64,000 nt of DNA from the NCBI RefSeq assembly GCF_001029445.1, contig NZ_LDOT01000022.1, forward strand, positions 62,001 through 126,000, written 5' to 3'. The notes beneath the pieces were generated by a model. That model did no database searches. It worked only from the letters and a program-made list of their open reading frames with translations, and was not told the origin of the DNA. The position numbers and the translations under genes were made by a program. This DNA comes from Photobacterium aquae (lineage in GTDB: Bacteria > Pseudomonadota > Gammaproteobacteria > Enterobacterales > Vibrionaceae). Positions 7,414 to 17,152 of the stretch are shown in pieces (the stretch's first letter is position 1; each line of letters begins with the position of its first letter).

Positions 7414-8631
7414 TTACTTCTTGGCTTTTTTCTTGCCAGCCGCTTTCTTTTTCGGATCTTTTTTCTTTTTCTTCTTCACGGTGCTGGCTTTTTTGTGTTG
7501 TGGACGCAGGCCCTCAACAAAGCGCTCTGGCACCTCTTCTTTCTGGTAGCGGCCAACACGCTCTAGCATTGACTGGTCATGGGCCTCAACCAGTGACACC
7601 GCGATGCCTTTCTTGCCGGCACGGGCGGTACGACCGATACGGTGCAGGTAAGTATCGGCAGAACGTGGCATATCGAAGTTGATGACATGGCTGACATCCG
7701 GCAGGTCGATACCACGGGCGGCAACGTCGGTAGCCAGCATGACATTGACGACGCCTTCGCGGAAGCGGCGGATAGTATTGTTGCGGGAGGCCTGGGCCAT
7801 CTCACCCTGTAGCCAGCAGCAGGCAATCTTCATGGCTGCAAGTTGGTCACGCAGGGTAGCCAGACGCTCACGGGTCTTGACGAAGATAATCGTACGTTCG
7901 GCTTCGCCCAGAATATTTTCCAGCAATGCCAGTTTATGTTCCATGGTGTCGCAACGGTGGTAGTACTGCTGGATCTTCTTGCGCTCGCGGCGAGGCGGCT
8001 CGGCGTTAACTTCTACCGGCTCGTTGAGGATGGTGCTGGAGAAATCGCGTACGCCTTTGCCTTCGAGCGTTGCAGAGAACAACAAGCTCTGGCGGCGCCA
8101 GCGACATTCTTTGTTGATACGCTCGACGATTTTGCCAAAGCCCATGTCCAGCATGCGGTCAGCTTCATCAAGGATCAGGCATTCGATCGCGCGGCAGTCG
8201 AAGCGCTCGCTCTCGATGTATTCCATCAGGCGGCCCGGCGTGGCCACGACGATATCCTGGGTTTTACCCAGTAGCTCGGCGTGCTCGTCATAGGAGATCC
8301 CGCCGGTGATGGTGAAGACCTTCTGGTTGGTGTATTTGGTCAGGGCACGGGCTTGGTCGGCAACCTGGATGGCCAGTTCGCGGGTCGGCGTCAGTACCAA
8401 TACGCGGGCAGGCCCCGGCTTCTTGCGCGGGAAATCCTGCAGGTGCTGGATCATCGGCAGAAGAAACGCAGCTGTCTTTCCGGTACCGGTAGGAGCTGAT
8501 GCCAGTACATCGCGGCCATCCAGTGCGTGCGGGATCGCTTCGGACTGAACCACTGTCGGGCGCTCGTAACCAATTTCTTCAATGGCTTGAAGCAGCTCGC
8601 TATCTAATTCTAATTCGGAAAAGTCTCTCAC
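7414..8631 (-). CDS. srmB: DEAD-box ATP-dependent RNA helicase SrmB
   Basis: A 405-residue helicase with all core motifs: Q motif around residue 29, Walker A APTGTGKT at 46-53, PTREL at 82-86, DEAD at 155-158, SAT near 185, and the C-terminal HRIGRTARAG. A very basic tail (runs of K and KK) ends the protein, as expected for RNA or ribosome contact. SrmB helps assemble the 50S ribosomal subunit at low temperature. The sequence closely follows E. coli SrmB in the core (FDCRAIECLILDEADRMLDMGF). It lies downstream of trmN on the same strand. In E. coli these two genes are also neighbours but divergent, so one has been inverted. Confidence 0.95.
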   Translation of the reverse strand: MRDFSELELDSELLQAIEEIGYERPTVVQSEAIPHALDGRDVLASAPTGTGKTAAFLLPMIQHLQDFPRKKPGPARVLVLTPTRELAIQVADQARALTKYTNQKVFTITGGISYDEHAELLGKTQDIVVATPGRLMEYIESERFDCRAIECLILDEADRMLDMGFGKIVERINKECRWRRQSLLFSATLEGKGVRDFSSTILNEPVEVNAEPPRRERKKIQQYYHRCDTMEHKLALLENILGEAERTIIFVKTRERLATLRDQLAAMKIACCWLQGEMAQASRNNTIRRFREGVVNVMLATDVAARGIDLPDVSHVINFDMPRSADTYLHRIGRTARAGKKGIAVSLVEAHDQSMLERVGRYQKEEVPERFVEGLRPQHKKASTVKKKKKKDPKKKAAGKKKAKK

Positions 8632-8845
8632 CTGTCATTTCTCCTCGGAACTCAGGGATGATCTTGCCGGCGAGGGAAATGACCTGTCACCGGTGTCGGG
8701 CAAATTGCATAAGGGGCGGCATTATAGAGATTATTGTCGCAACGATCACCGATAAAAGCACAAAAACTTCTTGGAATTGGCCATAGCTGCCAGTCGTTGC
8801 CTGCTCATGTTTGGCCCCAGAGCGTGAGAACACGGGGTATTCGGC

Positions 8846-9562
8846 TTACATTTTCAGGTAGAAATCCCGGGTCAGGGCGGTAAATGCTGCCGAGTAATGG
8901 CCGTGTTCGTGGATAACCAGCTGTTCGTGGCGTGTCGCGGTCTGAACGGGAGTCAGAGCGATGAGCAGCCGACTGACGGGTTTGCTGGCAGAAGTGCGAA
9001 CGTCGCAGCGGCGCTGGCAATATAGCCCAGTTTGCTCTGCCTGCTGGAGCAGTTGCTCGCCCTCGTAAGTGGGCAGGATCAGGCTGGCGATGCCGTCGTC
9101 TGCCAACAGGAAGCGGAGTGCTTCCAGCAGCTCGATGTGCGGTAGGCTATCGGTGTGGCGGGCGGTTGCGCGTGCTTGGCAGTTCGCCTGTTCGCCGCTG
9201 TTGAAGTAGGGCGGGTTGCAAATGACGGAGGTCACAGTCCCTTGTTCCTGCGTCTTGGCCCATTGGCGAATATCTTGCTGGGTCAGGGATAGTGCGTCTG
9301 GCCATGGGGAATGCTGGAAGTTTTGCAGGGCAGCCTCGGCAGCTGCGGGATCGATCTCCACGGCGGTAATCAGGTTGCCTTGGGTGTGTGTGCGCTGGGC
9401 GGCCATCAAGGCCAGCAGGCCACTGCCTGTGCCGATATCGACGATGAGTCCTTTACGTGAAAGGTCAGCCCAAGCGCCCAGCAGTACTCCGTCGGTACTG
9501 ACCGGCATGCCGCAGCCATGATCGTTGACGTGAAATTGCTTGAATGAAAACCCTTTAGCCAT
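8846..9562 (-). CDS. trmN: tRNA1(Val) (adenine(37)-N6)-methyltransferase TrmN (YfiC)
   Basis: A 238-residue Rossmann-fold methyltransferase with the S-adenosylmethionine motif DIGTGSG at 42-48 and the N6-adenine catalytic motif NPPY at 116-119. E. coli YfiC methylates A37 of tRNA1(Val). The adjacent srmB supports this assignment, as the two genes are neighbours in E. coli. I chose the ATG at 9562 (MAKGFSFKQFHVNDHGCGM), which matches the usual family start. Another in-frame start at 9595 would add 11 residues. The Shine-Dalgarno is weak at both, so the start is less certain than the function. Confidence 0.9.
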   Translation of the reverse strand: MAKGFSFKQFHVNDHGCGMPVSTDGVLLGAWADLSRKGLIVDIGTGSGLLALMAAQRTHTQGNLITAVEIDPAAAEAALQNFQHSPWPDALSLTQQDIRQWAKTQEQGTVTSVICNPPYFNSGEQANCQARATARHTDSLPHIELLEALRFLLADDGIASLILPTYEGEQLLQQAEQTGLYCQRRCDVRTSASKPVSRLLIALTPVQTATRHEQLVIHEHGHYSAAFTALTRDFYLKM

Positions 9563-10007
9563 GGTTACTGTGACCTGTACTGTTTGTGACGGCAAAATTA
9601 TATCAGTTCATTGCTGATAGATACTCAAGAACCTTCAAGTCAGAGGCTACATGGGAATAGTCATATCCTCTCTTATCATTGGTGGTTAATTGTTATGATG
9701 AGTGTTTTTGATTTTGTTTATTTTGAGTTATTCAGATGTTGATTCTGTTTTTGATCTTTTTTATAAATGAGATTTGTTGGATTTAAATTCTGATATTTAA
9801 TTTTAATTTGGTTGTATATTTCAGTTTTTTCATTGTGTATCCAAAGATTATGGTGTTTTTCACTGCGGGGTTGCGCATTGGCTGCTTTTTGTTCATTATG
9901 CTGTGAGTAAGGTCACATTCAGCTTTAAGTTTTTTGTGGCGAGAAAAACAACAAAACAAAAATTACGCAAGCAAACATTTCATCAATATCAGAGTGGAAG
10001 GTGCAGT
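9563..10007. other. AT-rich leader between trmN and brnQ
   Basis: About 440 bp of very T-rich DNA separate the divergent trmN and brnQ genes. I see no clear sigma-70 promoter, hairpin terminator or RNA gene. The base composition would suit a global AT-binding regulator such as Lrp or H-NS, but I could not pick out a specific site. Confidence 0.4.
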
Positions 10008-11321
10008 TTGAAAAAGACACTCAAGTTTAGCGATATCATGGCAGTAGGTTTTATGACCTTTGCCTTCTTCTTGGGCGCAGGCAACATCATATTCCCGCCG
10101 CAGGCTGGTTTGGCTGCTGGTGAGCATATGCTTCCTGCGATGTTTGGTTTTCTGTCTACGGCCGTTGGCCTGCCGCTGATTGCGATTATTGCTGTCGCGA
10201 TTGCGGGTGGTGGCTGGAAAGGCTTGACCCGTGACTTGCCACCTGCCGTGGCAACCCTGATGGCTGTGCTGATCTTCATTATTATTGGTCCCGCTTTTGC
10301 AGCACCGCGTACAGGTCTTGTGGCTTACGAAATGGCAGTGAAGCCGTTCATTGCAGATGCTGGGCAGATGAGCCTGACTGTTTTCTCTGTGGTGTTCTTC
10401 GCCGTTGCGCTGTTCTTTGCCTGGTCTCGCGGCAAGCTGATTGACTTGATCGGTAAGTTCCTGACTCCTGCACTGTTTGCGGTACTGGCTATTCTAGCGG
10501 TGGCTGTCTTTATTAACCCGCAGGGTGATATTCTGGCGGCCCAGGGCGACTATGTGGACATGGCTTTCACCAAGGGTTTCCTTGAGGGCTATAACACCAT
10601 GGATACCTTCGCCGCGTTGATGTTCGGCATGTTGATTGTCGATGTGATCCGCAGCAAGGGCATCACGGATGAGAAGGCGACATGCACCTACCTTATCTAC
10701 GCAGGCCTGATTGCGGCAGCGGGATTGGCATTTGTATACATCTCACTGTTCTACCTGGGTGCAACAAGCTCGGCGGTGGCAGCCGGTGCTGATAACGGTG
10801 GTGCAATTCTGGCGGCATATGTATCGGCTCTGTTCGGCCCGGTTGGTCAGATCATCCTGTCGGCTATCGTACTGCTGGCATGTTTGACTACGGCGGTTGG
10901 CCTGATCAGTGCGTGTTCTGACTACTTCAGCTCGTTGACCAAGCTGTCTTACGAGAAGTGGGCGATTATCCTGGCTGTAGTGTGCGCCGTGGTTGCCAAC
11001 GTAGGTCTGAGCCAGTTGATTTCTCTGTCCATCCCGGTACTGTTTGCCCTGTATCCGGTAGCGGTGGCGCTGGTTGCGTTGACATTTGTTCGCCGCTGGT
11101 TGCCAAACCCTCGTATGGCTTACCGTGTGGTACTGTCAGTGTCGTTGCTGTTCAGCCTGATTGATGCGGGCAAGTTTATCGGTATCGATATGAGTGTGTT
11201 GAAGTTCCTGCCGCTGTTTGACTACGGTATGGCATGGGCATTGCCGACGGCATTGGCAATGGTGGTGACTCGCTTCATTGGCTCGGTACAATCAGTACAG
11301 GACAAAACCCAAACGGCATAA
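10008..11321 (+). CDS. brnQ: Branched-chain amino acid:cation symporter BrnQ
   Basis: A 437-residue LIVCS-family carrier with about 12 membrane segments; E. coli BrnQ has 439. Family blocks include FMTFAFFLGAGNIIFPPQAGL near residues 15-35 and the middle GYNTMDTFAALMFG block. It takes up leucine, isoleucine and valine with sodium or protons. I place the start at the TTG at 10008 (MKKTLKFSDIMAVGF), with GGAAGG 7 bp upstream, because this fits the family length. The in-frame GTG-type start 35 codons earlier would add a basic tail not found in relatives. Confidence 0.93.
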   Translation: MKKTLKFSDIMAVGFMTFAFFLGAGNIIFPPQAGLAAGEHMLPAMFGFLSTAVGLPLIAIIAVAIAGGGWKGLTRDLPPAVATLMAVLIFIIIGPAFAAPRTGLVAYEMAVKPFIADAGQMSLTVFSVVFFAVALFFAWSRGKLIDLIGKFLTPALFAVLAILAVAVFINPQGDILAAQGDYVDMAFTKGFLEGYNTMDTFAALMFGMLIVDVIRSKGITDEKATCTYLIYAGLIAAAGLAFVYISLFYLGATSSAVAAGADNGGAILAAYVSALFGPVGQIILSAIVLLACLTTAVGLISACSDYFSSLTKLSYEKWAIILAVVCAVVANVGLSQLISLSIPVLFALYPVAVALVALTFVRRWLPNPRMAYRVVLSVSLLFSLIDAGKFIGIDMSVLKFLPLFDYGMAWALPTALAMVVTRFIGSVQSVQDKTQTA

Positions 11322-11347
11322 TGCCACTGTGGTGACAGTCAAAAAAA

Positions 11348-11374
11348 CGGGATGCTTTGCATCCCGTTTTTTTT
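11348..11374. terminator. Bidirectional terminator between brnQ and fldB
   Basis: The stem CGGGATGC/GCATCCCG with a TTT loop has seven A before it and eight T after it, placed between convergent genes. Confidence 0.92.
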
Positions 11375-11383
11375 GTTTTGCTG

Positions 11384-11902
11384 TTACAGGCTGTCGCTGT
11401 ACTCGGTGAGGATCTGCTCACACCAGGAGGTGATTCGTTCGTCACTCAGCTCATACTGGCTGTCTTCGTCCAGCGCCAGGCCGACGAAGAACTGGCCGTC
11501 ATCGGTAAGTGCCTTGGAGGCTTCGAACTGGTAGCCTTCATTGGGCCAGTAGCCGACGAACTGGGCTCCGGTCGGTAGTAGCTTGTCGTGGAGCATCCCC
11601 ATCGCATCAAGGAACCACTCGGTGTAGCCTTCCTGATCGCCAAGGCCGAATAGGGCGATGGTTTTGCCGGTCAGCGATAGGCCGTCGAGTTGTTCCCAAA
11701 CCGCTTCCCAGTCCTCTTGTAATTCGCCGAAGTCCCAGGTCGAAATCCCCAGGATCAGCATGTCGTACTGGTTCATGGCGGAGATGTCCGCTTCTTTGAT
11801 GTTGTGCAGGTCGATCATTTCTTCACCGATGCAGTTGCGGATTTTCTCCGCTGCCATTTCGGTATAGCAGGTGGTCGAGCCGTAGAATAAGCCAATCTTC
11901 AT
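11384..11902 (-). CDS. fldB: Flavodoxin FldB
   Basis: A 172-residue long-chain flavodoxin. The FMN phosphate loop [11 protein letters not shown] is at residues 8-18, and the two ring-binding loops [13 protein letters not shown] and [11 protein letters not shown] follow at the family positions. It carries one or two electrons as a soluble low-potential donor. It is divergent from xerD, the same arrangement as in E. coli (fldB-xerD-dsbC-recJ-prfB-lysS), which supports FldB rather than FldA. The ATG begins [10 protein letters not shown]. The gap to xerD is about 215 bp and must hold both promoters. Confidence 0.94.
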   Translation of the reverse strand: MKIGLFYGSTTCYTEMAAEKIRNCIGEEMIDLHNIKEADISAMNQYDMLILGISTWDFGELQEDWEAVWEQLDGLSLTGKTIALFGLGDQEGYTEWFLDAMGMLHDKLLPTGAQFVGYWPNEGYQFEASKALTDDGQFFVGLALDEDSQYELSDERITSWCEQILTEYSDSL

Positions 11903-12117
11903 GCTGCGTGTCCAACTTGATACAAATGAGAATGAGGCGATTTTACCTAGCTTGGCGTCAGTTGCCTAATATTGTGTCCTTGAGCCATAAAATTACGCTT
12001 GCGATGGAATCCCAGTTACATTCTTTTGTGGATCGACTAACATATAACCACTGTTTATTTATCCATGTGTTATCGCGGCGGCCGCGGTGGCGCAGTCAGG
12101 AATCTGCTGAGGTAGAA

Positions 12118-13014
12118 GTGGAAAACGACGAAGTGATCATTGAGCGCTTTCTCGATGCAATGTGGATGGAACGTGGGCTCTCGGACAATACCCTGTCTTC
12201 TTACCGTAATGATCTCAAGAAATTGGTGGGTTGGATTGGTGAGCAGGGCTTGAGCCTCGAGCGGGTTTCGGCCGATGAGCTGCAGCGTTACCAGCAGTGG
12301 CTGTTCGATGCTGATTTCAAGCAAACGTCGCGAGCGCGCATGGCGTCGGCGATCCGCCGCCTGTTTCAGTACTTGCACCGTGAGAAGGTGCGCGACGATG
12401 ATCCGAGTGCGATGCTGGTCAGCCCCAAGCTGCCAAAGCGCTTGCCCAAGGACATTACCGAGGCACAGGTCGATGCCCTGCTGGAGGCCCCGAACACCGA
12501 CGATCCGATAGAGTTGCGCGACAAGGCGATGCTCGAACTGCTTTATGCGACAGGGCTACGTGTGACGGAACTTGTCAGTTTGACGATGGAGAATATCAGC
12601 TTGCGCCAAGGCGTTGTCCGGGTAACGGGTAAGGGCGACAAGGAGCGGCTGGTGCCGATGGGCGAGAGCGCCGTTGATTGGATCGAGCAGTTTCTGGCCC
12701 ATGGCAGGCCACAGCTGCTTGGCGAGAAAAGCTCCGATGTGGTCTTCCCGAGCAAGCGGGCCAAGCAGATGACCCGGCAGACATTTTGGCATCGGATTAA
12801 GCATTATGCCGTCTTGGCCGATATTGATACCGATACCCTGTCGCCACACGTCATGCGCCATGCGTTTGCCACCCATTTGCTAAATTATGGCGCAGACTTG
12901 CGGGTCGTCCAGATGTTGCTGGGGCACAGTGACTTGTCGACGACCCAAATCTATACTCATGTCGCAACTGAGCGACTTAAGCAGTTGCACCAGACGCACC
13001 ATCCGCGGGCTTGA
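12118..13014 (+). CDS. xerD: Site-specific tyrosine recombinase XerD
   Basis: A 298-residue recombinase, exactly the length of E. coli XerD. It acts with XerC and FtsK at dif to resolve chromosome dimers. The catalytic residues R148, K172, H244, R247, H270 and nucleophile Y279 are all present at the E. coli numbers. The GTG at 12118 follows a GAGG Shine-Dalgarno and gives MENDEVIIERFLDAMW. A longer start at 11908 would add 70 residues without family support and overlap the fldB promoter region. It is first of the xerD-dsbC-recJ-prfB-lysS cluster. Confidence 0.96.
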   Translation: MENDEVIIERFLDAMWMERGLSDNTLSSYRNDLKKLVGWIGEQGLSLERVSADELQRYQQWLFDADFKQTSRARMASAIRRLFQYLHREKVRDDDPSAMLVSPKLPKRLPKDITEAQVDALLEAPNTDDPIELRDKAMLELLYATGLRVTELVSLTMENISLRQGVVRVTGKGDKERLVPMGESAVDWIEQFLAHGRPQLLGEKSSDVVFPSKRAKQMTRQTFWHRIKHYAVLADIDTDTLSPHVMRHAFATHLLNYGADLRVVQMLLGHSDLSTTQIYTHVATERLKQLHQTHHPRA

Positions 13015-13231
13015 GTGTATAATTACTCCGCGATGGGTGATATCCCCAGGTGTTTTGAGGAGCCGGGGTGTTCTGAGCCGATATGTATTGATCGAATTGA
13101 CCAATAAATTGGTCTGCATTGAAATTATTTTTGCGATCAGGGGTCATATACCACGCAGGCGCATCATTGACGACTGGCGTCGGCCTTAGCCCTGTATGGT
13201 TTTTAATTGTTTACATTTTAAGGAAAATCTA

Positions 13232-13963
13232 ATGCACTTCTTTGGCCGTACGTTACTAGCCACCACGGTTGCCCTGGCTGCTTGCTCAGCTTATGCCAAG
13301 CCGGATGAGGCCGCAATCACGACCAAACTGAGCGGCCTTGGCCTGACGCCAGAGTCTATCAGCGCTTCTCCACTGTCTGGTCTGAACGAAGTCGTGACTG
13401 AACGCGGTATCCTTTATGTTTCTGATGACGGTAGCTACTTCCTGGCAGGCCATTTGTTCCAGAATGACGGTGCACAGCCTGTCAACCTGACCGAGCAGAA
13501 GATGGCCAAGATCAACAAGGAAAAACTCCAGGGTTTGGAAGGCGAGATGATTGTCTACCCGGCCAAGGATCAGAAATACGTGGTGACGGTCTTTACCGAC
13601 ACTAGCTGTGGCTACTGCCGCAAGCTGCATAACGAGATGCAGGCCTACAACGATGCCGGTATTACGATCCGCTACCTTGCCTTCCCGCGTGGCGGCGAGC
13701 GTTCTGGTAACTTCAAGGAAATGAGCGCCATTTGGGGGGCTAAGAACCCGGCTCAGGCAATGAATGATGCCAAGAACGGCAAGCTCAACATGGAAGGTGC
13801 CAAGTTGCGCGAAGATATGGTGCGCAAGCACTATCAGTTGGGCGTCGCGATGGGGGTGTCGGGTACACCGGCCATGATTCTGGAAGACGGCACTATGCTG
13901 CCGGGCTACCAGCCAGCCAATATGCTGCGCCAGTTGCTAGACAGCCGCAGCAAGCAAAGCTAA
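13232..13963 (+). CDS. dsbC: Thiol:disulfide interchange protein DsbC
   Basis: A 243-residue periplasmic disulfide isomerase. A signal peptide with a basic start and hydrophobic core ends at ACSAYA, with cleavage expected after residue 22. An N-terminal dimerisation domain and a thioredoxin-fold domain follow. The active-site CGYC is at residues 126-129 and the cis-Pro loop is in SGTPAMI. The protein reshuffles wrong disulfides and is kept reduced by DsbD. The ATG at 13232 has AAGGAAA upstream; an earlier start would put 12 polar residues before the signal. The gene is followed by a terminator, so recJ has its own promoter. Confidence 0.96.
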   Translation: MHFFGRTLLATTVALAACSAYAKPDEAAITTKLSGLGLTPESISASPLSGLNEVVTERGILYVSDDGSYFLAGHLFQNDGAQPVNLTEQKMAKINKEKLQGLEGEMIVYPAKDQKYVVTVFTDTSCGYCRKLHNEMQAYNDAGITIRYLAFPRGGERSGNFKEMSAIWGAKNPAQAMNDAKNGKLNMEGAKLREDMVRKHYQLGVAMGVSGTPAMILEDGTMLPGYQPANMLRQLLDSRSKQS

Positions 13964-13975
13964 GAACGCTATCCC

Positions 13976-14006
13976 ACAGGCCCGGACTTTTCCGGGCCTG
14001 TTTGTT
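13976..14006 (+). terminator. Terminator after dsbC
   Basis: The 11-bp stem ACAGGCCCGGA/TCCGGGCCTGT has a 4-nt loop and is followed by a T-rich but interrupted tract. Confidence 0.75.
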
Positions 14007-14133
14007 TCTGTTTTGTCCCTGTCCCTAGGGGTATACTTGCCTCTATATATAGTCAAGAGCCTTCCTTTTTATCTCGCTGCTTGTGGTTTGGCCCGTAGGG
14101 TTCTTCGCTATATAACAATGAAAGAGTTGCCTG

Positions 14134-15858
14134 ATGATTGAAATTAAACGTCGCCCAGAGGCCGACACGAGTCAGTTTAGTGATGCGATCCCTCCTTTGT
14201 TGCAACGTATTTATGCCAGCCGTGGGATCCATTCGGACAGTGAACTGGAGCGTGGTGCTCGAGGTCTGCTTGGTTACAACCAGTTATACGGTATTGTCCC
14301 GGCAGTGGCTCTGCTCAAGCAGGCACTGGCCGAGCAGCAGCGGATTATCGTGGTGGGGGATTTCGATGCCGACGGGGCGACCAGCTCGGCGTTGTCGGTG
14401 CTAGCATTGCGTATGCTTGGCAGCCGCAATGTGGATTACTTGGTGCCGAACCGTTTTGATGACGGCTATGGCCTTAGCCCTGAAGTGGTCGAGCAGGCCG
14501 CGGCACGCGGTGCCGAGATGATCATGACGGTTGATAATGGGGTTTCTTCCATCGCCGGGGTAGCGGCCGCCAAGGCCAAGGGGATGCAGGTTTTGGTCAC
14601 CGACCACCACCTGCCGGGCGACACCCTGCCTGAGGCTGATGCCATCGTCAATCCGAACTTGAATGAATGCGGTTTTCCTTCCAAGGCGCTGTGCGGGGTC
14701 GGGGTGGCCTTTTACCTGATGCTGGCCCTGCGGGCATCGCTGCGCGAGGACAACTGGTTCGCCGAGCAGGGGCTGGCAGAGCCGAACCTAGCCGAATTGC
14801 TGGACTTGGTGGCTCTGGGGACCGTTGCCGATGTGGTTGCGCTGGATGGCAACAACCGTATTTTGGTGCATCAGGGGTTGCAGCGGATCCGCGCCGGGAA
14901 ATGCCGCCCGGGGATCAGGGCGCTGATTGAAGTGGCCAACCGTGAGCCATCGCGCCTTGTCGCCAGCGATCTCGGGTTTGCGCTGGGGCCGCGGATCAAT
15001 GCCGCGGGCCGTCTGGACGATATGTCGTTCGGGGTCGAGTTGCTATTGTGTGACAATATTCAGGCCGCGCGCCGGATGGCGACGGAACTGGATGCCCTCA
15101 ACCAGACCCGCAAGGAAATCGAGCAGGGGATGAAAGAGGAGGCGCTGGCGATTTGCGAGCGGCTCAAGTTCAACCAGAAAGACATGCCCTATGGTCTGGC
15201 CCTGTACCAGCGTGATTGGCACCAAGGGGTCATAGGCATCTTGGCTTCGCGGATCAAAGAGCTTTACCACCGTCCGGTGATCGCGTTTGCCGATGCGGGT
15301 AATGGCGAGATCAAGGGGTCGTGCCGATCGATTCCCGGCCTCCATATGCGTGATGTGCTCGATCTGATTGATACCCAGAACCCGGGGATGATCCTCAAGT
15401 TCGGCGGCCACGCGATGGCGGCGGGTCTGACAATCCCTGAGTCCAAGCTTGAGGCGTTCAGCCGGGCGTTTGATCAGGCGGTGCGCAATGAGCTGGACGA
15501 GGCGGCCCTCAAGGGGGTCTTGCTGACCGACGGCGAGCTGCTGCCGCAGGAGTTGAATTTGCAGACGGCAGAGGTTCTGCGGGCTGGTGGCCCATGGGGG
15601 CAGCAGTTCCCCGAGCCGCAGTTTGACGGCCGTTTTCGTCTGCTTCACCAGAAACTGGTCGGCGGCAAACACCTTAAGATGATGCTCGAGCCACTGGCTG
15701 GTGGCAGCGTGATTGATGCGATTGCTTTTAATGTGGACTTGCGCCAGTGGCCGGATGCTTCGGTCCAGCAGGTTGAGCTGGTCTATCGCCTTGATGTCAA
15801 TGAATTCCGCGGCAACTGCAGTGCTCAGTTGTTGGTCGAGCACCTCTCTGCGCTCTGA
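14134..15858 (+). CDS. recJ: Single-stranded-DNA exonuclease RecJ
   Basis: A 574-residue DHH-family nuclease; E. coli RecJ has 577. It degrades single-stranded DNA 5' to 3' in RecF-pathway recombination, base-excision repair and mismatch repair. Motif I GDFDADG lies near residues 75-81, a metal-binding VDNGVSS lies near 133-139, and the DHH motif (TDHHLPGD) lies near 156-158. The DHHA1 motif FGGHAMAAGL is near 430. The ATG follows GAAAGAG. The gene is preceded by the dsbC terminator and followed by a 9-bp-loop hairpin at 15872-15896 without a T run. MutH in the same window acts in one of its pathways. Confidence 0.96.
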   Translation: MIEIKRRPEADTSQFSDAIPPLLQRIYASRGIHSDSELERGARGLLGYNQLYGIVPAVALLKQALAEQQRIIVVGDFDADGATSSALSVLALRMLGSRNVDYLVPNRFDDGYGLSPEVVEQAAARGAEMIMTVDNGVSSIAGVAAAKAKGMQVLVTDHHLPGDTLPEADAIVNPNLNECGFPSKALCGVGVAFYLMLALRASLREDNWFAEQGLAEPNLAELLDLVALGTVADVVALDGNNRILVHQGLQRIRAGKCRPGIRALIEVANREPSRLVASDLGFALGPRINAAGRLDDMSFGVELLLCDNIQAARRMATELDALNQTRKEIEQGMKEEALAICERLKFNQKDMPYGLALYQRDWHQGVIGILASRIKELYHRPVIAFADAGNGEIKGSCRSIPGLHMRDVLDLIDTQNPGMILKFGGHAMAAGLTIPESKLEAFSRAFDQAVRNELDEAALKGVLLTDGELLPQELNLQTAEVLRAGGPWGQQFPEPQFDGRFRLLHQKLVGGKHLKMMLEPLAGGSVIDAIAFNVDLRQWPDASVQQVELVYRLDVNEFRGNCSAQLLVEHLSAL

Positions 15859-15959
15859 TTCTTAACCTGCTAGCGGCCGTCACATCGGCGGCCGCTTATC
15901 GTCCGCCTCGCCCGGTGGTTCCTAAAATAATCACGGTTTCCCTTTCTCTGCCTCTGTAT

Positions 15960-15983
15960 ATTCTATCAACAATTCGATAGAAT
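15960..15983. promoter_or_regulatory. Inverted repeat upstream of prfB
   Basis: ATTCTATC (15960-15967) and its perfect complement GATAGAAT (15976-15983) are separated by 8 bp and end 37 bp before the prfB ATG. The right arm contains TAGAAT, a good -10 hexamer, so a protein bound here could block the promoter. The binding protein is unknown. Confidence 0.45.
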
Positions 15984-16020
15984 CCTTCGGTTATGTCCAT
16001 TTCGGCTATGAAGAGTGGCA

Positions 16021-17119
16021 ATGTTCGAGATTAATCCTATTAAAAACCGACTTGAGGATGTATCAGCGCGTACTGACATCCTTAGGGGGTACCTTTGACT
16101 ATGATGCTAAGAAAGAGCGTCTAGAAGAGGTTAACGCAGAATTAGAGCAACCAGATGTATGGAACGAGCCAGAGCGTGCACAGGCGCTGGGCAAAGAGCG
16201 TGCATCACTGGAAGCGGTTGTAGAGACTATTGACCAGCTAGACCAGGGCGTTGAAGACGTTGAAGGTCTGCTTGAGTTGGCGGTTGAAGAAGAAGACCAA
16301 GAGACATTTGACGAGATCGAACCTGAACTGGCTGAGCTTGAAGCGAAGCTGGCACAGCTAGAGTTCCGCCGTATGTTCTCTGGTGATCATGACGCGTCAG
16401 ACTGTTACATCGACCTGCAGGCAGGTTCTGGTGGTACGGAAGCACAGGACTGGACATCGATGATGCTGCGCATGTACCTGCGCTGGGCCGATGCCAAGGG
16501 CTTCAAAACAGAAGTGATTGAAGTGTCTGAAGGTGATGTTGCCGGTCTGAAATCGGCGACAGTGCGTATCAGCGGTGAGTATGCTTACGGCTGGCTGCGT
16601 ACGGAAACCGGTGTTCACCGTCTAGTTCGTAAGTCACCATTTGATTCCGGTGGTCGTCGTCACACATCGTTTGCTTCTGCCTTTATTTATCCTGAAGTTG
16701 ATGACAATATTGCTATTGATATCAACCCAGCTGATCTGCGTATCGATGTATATCGTGCATCGGGTGCCGGCGGTCAGCACGTAAACACCACCGAATCGGC
16801 CGTACGTATCACCCACGTACCGACCAACACCGTGGTTCAGTGCCAGAACGACCGTTCTCAGCATAAAAACAAAGATCAGGCGATGAAGCAGCTTAAAGCG
16901 AAGCTGTTCGAGCTTGAAATGCAAAAGCAAAATGCTGAGAAACAAGCAAACGAAGACTCTAAGTCAGACATTGGCTGGGGTAGTCAGATCCGTTCGTATG
17001 TACTGGATGACTCTCGCATCAAAGACTTGCGTACAGGAATTGAGAACCGTAACACCCAAGCGGTGTTAGACGGCGACCTAGATCGATTTATTGAAGCCAG
17101 CCTGAAGTCAGGTCTGTAA
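16021..17119 (+). CDS. prfB: Peptide chain release factor 2, with programmed +1 frameshift
   Basis: Two overlapping frames make one 365-residue protein, the same length as E. coli RF2. Codons 1-25 run from ATG 16021 ([13 protein letters not shown]) to CTT at 16093-16095. The in-frame TGA follows, and reading resumes at GAC 16097. RF2 recognises UGA and UAA: the SPF tripeptide is at residues 205-207 and the peptidyl hydrolysis GGQ is at 250-252. Frameshifting lets RF2 control its own level, because low RF2 makes the ribosome pause on UGA. lysS follows 33 bp later, as in E. coli, so the two are probably one operon. Confidence 0.97.
16084..16099 (+). promoter_or_regulatory. RF2 autoregulatory frameshift site
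   Basis: An internal Shine-Dalgarno AGGGGG (16084-16089) sits 3 nt before the slippery CTT-TGA-C. This is the arrangement known for bacterial prfB genes. It should not be read as a gene break. Confidence 0.97.
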
Positions 17120-17152
17120 CCGATTCCGGTTAGAACATTTAAGGGTTAACCC

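Noticed and set aside
11908..12117. A 70-residue N-terminal extension of XerD
   Set aside because: The GTG at 12118 has its own Shine-Dalgarno and gives the exact family length.
15043..15843. A 266-codon open frame opposite recJ
   Set aside because: Antisense to intact recJ with no ribosome binding site.
16052..16098. prfB as a pseudogene broken by TGA
   Set aside because: The TGA lies in the complete frameshift signal and the resulting protein has the full 365 residues and all motifs.
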